A stretch of DNA of 64,000 nucleotides from Cytobacillus sp. NJ13 (lineage in GTDB: Bacteria > Bacillota > Bacilli > Bacillales > Cytobacillaceae), in assembly GCA_030348385.1 (NCBI GenBank), contig JAUCFP010000006.1, positions 868,001 to 932,000 on the forward strand. Direction: 5' to 3'. This document shows positions 61,011 to 64,000 of the stretch, piece after piece; positions within the stretch are counted from its first letter, which is position 1; each line of letters opens with the position of its first letter. A model generated the notes under the pieces. That model made no database searches. It saw only the letters and a program-made list of their open reading frames with translations, and had not been told where the DNA came from. The translations under genes and the position numbers were made by a program.

Positions 61011-61170
61011 GAAGGCGGGAACCGCCATCAATAAAAAGCCAAAACGAAAACCAGGGCTGATGCGGGAAATTATGTCCGAATTCCTGGATTCCATTGTGAT
61101 CTCATTACTGTTTCGGATCCTACTGTGGATTCCGAGGGTGATTTTCAGCTTCTTTAAAAATTTGTTTTAA
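60991..61170 (+). CDS. Small basic membrane-anchored protein (59 residues)
   Basis: ATG 60991 lies inside the end of the DUF1836 gene in another frame. The product has a very basic start (NRKAGTAINKKPKRKPG), then EFLDSIVISLLFRILLWIPR and VIFSFFKNLF, an amphipathic or membrane helix. The ribosome binding site is weak; an internal ATG at 61060 is an alternative start. The codon pattern looks coding. Function unknown. Confidence 0.5.
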   Translation: MKRIKNRKAGTAINKKPKRKPGLMREIMSEFLDSIVISLLFRILLWIPRVIFSFFKNLF

Positions 61171-61216
61171 TAATAAGCAATTGGTTCGGACAGGAGAAAA
61201 CGACATGACGCTCATA

Positions 61217-62390
61217 GAGTCCGATCCAGTTTCGTCTTCGGACAGAAAAAGGGAAAACTCCCGAGCCAGAGTCCGAACCCGTCTTGACTTCGGACAGAAA
61301 AAGGAAAAACTCCCGTGGCAGAGTCCGAACCTGCCTTGACTTCGGACAGAAAAAGGAGAAACTCCCGAGCCAGAGTCCGAACCTGCTACGACTTCGGACA
61401 GAAAAAGGAGAACTCCCCGTGGCAGAGTCCGAACCTGCCTTGACTTCGGACAGAAAAAGGAGAACTCCCCGTGGCAGAGTCCGAACCTGCTACGACTTCG
61501 GACAGAAAAAGGGAAAATTCCCGTGGGAGAGTCCGAACCTGCTACGACTTCGGACAGAAAAAGGAGAAATCCCCGTACCAGAGTCCGAAGCTGCTATGAC
61601 TTCGGACAGAAAAAGGAGAAACTCCCGAGCCAGAGTCCGAACCTGCTACGACTTCGGACAGAAAAAGTAGAAATCCCCTAGCCAGAGTCCGAAGCTGCTA
61701 TGACTTCGGACAGAAAAAGGAGAAACTCCCGAGCCAGAGTCCGAACCTGCTATGACTTCAGGCAGAAAAAGGAGAATCCCCGTACCAGAGTCCGAACCTG
61801 CTACGACTTCGGACAGAAAAAGGAGAACTCCCCGTGGCAGAGTCCGAACCTGCTACGACTTCGGACAGAAAAAGGAGAAATCCCCGTACCAGAGTCCGAA
61901 CCTGCTATGACTTCGGACAGAAAAAGGAGAAACTCCCGAGCCAGAGTCCGAACCTGCTACGACTTCGGACAGAAAAAGTAGAAATCCCCGTACCAGAGTC
62001 CGAACCTGCTATGACTTCGGACAGAAAAAGGAGAAACTCCCGAGCCAGAGTCCGAACCTGCTACGACTTCGGACAGAAAAAGGAGAACTCCCCGTGGCAG
62101 AGTCCGAACCTGCTACGACTTCGGACAGATAAAGGAAAACTCCCGTGGCAGAGTCCGAAGCTGCTATGACTTCAGGCAGAAAAAGGAGAATCCCCGTACC
62201 AGAGTCCGAACCTGCTACGACTTCGGACAGAAAAAGGGAAAACTCCCGTGGGAGAGTCCGAACCTGCTATGACTTCGGACAGATAAGGGAAAATCCCCAT
62301 ACCAGAGTCCGAACCTGCTATGACATCGGACAGAAAAAGGAGAAATCCCCGAGCCAGAGTCCGAACCAGTCCCGGCTTCGCACAATAACC
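61217..62390. repeat. Array of about 23 tandem hairpin repeats of 52 bp
   Basis: AGTCCGA recurs 23 times with a mean spacing of 51.8 bp. Most units contain GTCCGAA and TTCGGAC separated by 11 bases (CCTGCTACGAC type), a 7-bp hairpin, followed by AGAAAAAGGAG and a C-rich arm with two alternating variants (CCCGAGCCAG and CCCGTGGCAG or CCCGTACCAG). The unit is not a multiple of three everywhere, and open frames across it change register, so I regard them as accidental. It lies between the small gene after DUF1836 and uppP. Confidence 0.93.
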
Positions 62391-62398
62391 CAAAACAA

Positions 62399-62424
62399 AA
62401 CCCGGGCAGCAAAAGGCCCGGGTT
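62399..62424 (-). terminator. Terminator of uppP
   Basis: AACCCGGGC/GCCCGGGTT, a perfect 9-bp stem with an 8-base loop, followed on the minus strand by TTGTTTTG. Confidence 0.9.
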
Positions 62425-62430
62425 CATCTT

Positions 62431-63261
62431 TTATAGGAATATGAAGTATATAACCCCTGCAAGTACAATTCTGTAAATGGCAAAAGGAATAAGTTTAACT
62501 TTATTGATCATCTTCAAAAAGAAGCGGATTGAAATCAATGCAAAAACAAATGCACTGATGAAGCCTGCAATAAAGAATGGAAGCGCATCGACTGAAAAGT
62601 ACTCGAGATTTTTTATTAATGATAGAAAACTCGCGCCAGCCATGATGGGCACAGCCATGATAAAAGTAAAATCAGCTGCAGCACGGTGCGACAGGCCAAG
62701 CAGCACGCCGCCTGAAATGGTTGAACCTGAACGTGAGAAACCTGGCCAAAGTGAGAAGCACTGAATCAATCCAATAGATAAAGCCTGTTTGTAGGTGATT
62801 TGATCAACAGAAACTGTTTTCGGGCTTTTGCCTCCAAAAATATCGGCAAAAATCATCAGAAATGCACCAATTACCAAACCAATCAGTACCGTCTCAGTTG
62901 AAAACAGGTGTTCATCAATATAATCCTCAAACAACACTCCAAGAACCCCGGCAGGAATTAACCCGACAATCACTTGAGACAATTTCAGACGGCTTTGTTT
63001 TTCTTCAGTGTTTTTGCTCCTTCCCCCAAGACCGAGCATTTCAATGAACCGTTCTTTAAAAATAATCACAACCGCTAAAATGGAACCGAGCTGAATGACG
63101 ACTTTAAATGTATTAGCTTCATATTTTGACAAAAACTCTTTTGTATTGAGCCACATGTCATCCACAATAATCATATGTCCTGTAGAGGACACAGGAGCAA
63201 ACTCCGTCATTCCTTCAACAAATCCCAAAATAATTGCTTTTAGTATCATAATAAAATCCAT
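62431..63261 (-). CDS. uppP: Undecaprenyl-diphosphatase
   Basis: UppP (BacA) releases phosphate from undecaprenyl diphosphate, recycling the lipid carrier used for peptidoglycan and surface glycans. 276 residues, eight or so membrane helices; signature regions are GFVEGMTEFAPVSSTGHMII and SLWPGFSRSGSTISGGVLLG, which hold the catalytic Glu/Arg/Ser residues. The family often reads T-E-F-L-P-V-S-S; here the leucine is alanine, a minor change. Start after AAAAGGAG, with an in-frame ATG four codons later. Confidence 0.96.
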   Translation of the reverse strand: MDFIMILKAIILGFVEGMTEFAPVSSTGHMIIVDDMWLNTKEFLSKYEANTFKVVIQLGSILAVVIIFKERFIEMLGLGGRSKNTEEKQSRLKLSQVIVGLIPAGVLGVLFEDYIDEHLFSTETVLIGLVIGAFLMIFADIFGGKSPKTVSVDQITYKQALSIGLIQCFSLWPGFSRSGSTISGGVLLGLSHRAAADFTFIMAVPIMAGASFLSLIKNLEYFSVDALPFFIAGFISAFVFALISIRFFLKMINKVKLIPFAIYRIVLAGVIYFIFL

Positions 63262-63618
63262 CTTCTAATTAATTCTCCTTTTATTCCATCTGATGCAACT
63301 AAACTCCATTTAATGATTATAAACCATTTAAGACAGATAGGAACAATTTTTTACAAAGTAATAAAGATGTAAAGTGCCTATTAATTAGCTGAAACGTGCT
63401 TTATGCGTCTGCATGATTGACATACCAGGCGATTATGGCATTATAAAAGCCGTTCAAGGTAATAAATCTTCTATTCTTTTATCAACAAAAAGTTCGATCA
63501 CTAATTCACAAACTCTTCACAGAATTTCAAAGTCTTGTGAGAAAAATCACCAAATTCAGTCCAAATTTACCATATGATAAAAGCAGATAAACCAATCGAT
63601 TATAAGGAGGAAATCAAG
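63262..63618. promoter_or_regulatory. Fnr/ResD-type control region of the nirK-like gene
   Basis: TGTGAGAAAAATCACC at 63536-63551 matches the Fnr box TGTGA-N6-TCACA with one mismatch. TATGAT at 63573-63578 is a good -10, and the box centre lies about 41.5 bases before the expected start, the class II activator position. ATTCACAAA at 63504-63512 equals the reverse complement of the ResD box TTTGTGAAT. The left part of this gap shows nothing else. Confidence 0.7.
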
Positions 63619-64000
63619 ATGAAAAAAGGAGTAAAATATCTGCTTGCTTCGGCTATAGGCATTGGTTTAATAACGGGATGCAGCCAGGGGGCAGCACCGG
63701 AAAATTCCCTTCAGCCTGAGGAAAAGGTTCTGGCGGCAGAAACAGCTCAGCCCGAGGCAATCGCTCCGCATAAAGACTTAAATCAGGAACCCATTCCATT
63801 GAAAATTGAAAGAGTCGGGGAGAATGAAGTAAATGTGGAAATGACTTCCCAAATCACGGATATTGAAATCGACAAAGGAAAATTCTATAAAGCATGGACG
63901 TTTAATGGTGAAGCACCAGGCCCTGTAGTTGTCGTCAATGAAGGGGACACAATCAATTTCACCTTAAAAAACATGGATCCGGCAATACCTCACAGCATGG
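63619..64000 (+). CDS. nirK: NirK-like copper nitrite reductase lipoprotein, 3' truncated by the window
   Basis: 127 residues are visible. A lipoprotein signal (basic start, then IGIGLITGCSQG with the lipobox cysteine at 21) is followed by a linker of about 50 residues and the first cupredoxin domain: WTFNGEAPGPVVVVNEGDTI and FTLKNMDPAIPHSM, where the last histidine starts a copper site. This pattern is shared by copper nitrite reductase and multicopper oxidases; the lipoprotein form and an Fnr-type promoter favour nitrite reductase of denitrifying Bacillaceae. The end of the gene is outside the window. Confidence 0.82.
   Translation, partial: MKKGVKYLLASAIGIGLITGCSQGAAPENSLQPEEKVLAAETAQPEAIAPHKDLNQEPIPLKIERVGENEVNVEMTSQITDIEIDKGKFYKAWTFNGEAPGPVVVVNEGDTINFTLKNMDPAIPHSM

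Noticed and set aside
61217..62390. CRISPR array
   Set aside because: The segments between the hairpins are repeats of a few variants, not unique spacers, and no cas genes are in the window.
61284..62444. Several open frames of 93-128 codons across the 52-bp repeat array
   Set aside because: They change frame from unit to unit, have no ribosome binding sites, and their sequence is fully explained by the non-coding repeat.

Overview
The window comes from an endospore-forming, AT-rich Bacillaceae chromosome. It carries SpoIISA/SpoIISB toxin-antitoxin genes, a CotY/CotZ-type spore-surface protein, a CgeB-like glycosyltransferase, an spsIJKL-type rhamnose block and Bacillus-style ribosome binding sites. 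A Cytobacillus/Mesobacillus-type host is my inference; the species is not settled by the sequence.

Layout. 1-7 kb is housekeeping and metabolism: the end of leuC, leuD, a DUF3311/sodium-solute symporter pair, an MFS permease, a flavin reductase and an aldehyde dehydrogenase. 7-8.2 kb (minus strand) is a complete spoIISA-spoIISB-spoIISC-like cassette whose two antitoxin genes are very short. 8.2-10.3 kb holds a small membrane protein, a PHP phosphoesterase, and a deleted IS3-family (IS150-type) element sitting inside the loop of the PHP gene's terminator. 10.4-16.5 kb has a kinase-fold protein, a possible glycosyltransferase, and an aldolase / KdsB-type cytidylyltransferase / HAD phosphatase group that looks like a CMP-activated keto-sugar acid pathway.

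16.6-21.7 kb (minus strand) is one operon making PAPS (sat, cysC) together with UDP-glucuronate and UDP-xylose (galE-like, ugd, uxs). 22-29.4 kb is a tandem family of six beta-helix proteins. Each has the same upstream module with a sigma-K-like promoter and five of the six share one terminator design; a seventh copy of the module lies ahead of a decayed Stf0 sulfotransferase. 31-34 kb is spsIJKL (dTDP-rhamnose). 34.3-36 kb is an SLC13-type permease that may import sulfate. 36.4-51.5 kb is a dense set of glycosyltransferases, methyltransferase-glycosyltransferase fusions, four intact sulfotransferases, galU and a cgeB-like gene. 51.9-59.5 kb holds spore-surface structural candidates: three SPOCS-like proteins, a 788-residue Ser/Glu-rich protein, a ParM-like actin with a small partner, and a CotY/CotZ protein. 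59.7-64 kb is ordinary again (hemolysin III, DUF1836 protein, uppP, start of a nirK-like lipoprotein), apart from an array of about 23 hairpin repeats of 52 bp.

Interpretation. From 11 to 59 kb the genes read as one spore-surface glycan island. Sugar donors (UDP-GlcA, UDP-Xyl, dTDP-Rha, perhaps a CMP-ulosonate), the sulfate donor PAPS, many transferases and several candidate scaffold proteins are encoded together. The notable proposal is a sulfated glycan on a Bacillus spore surface. This is inferred from gene content, and every function is predicted from sequence alone.
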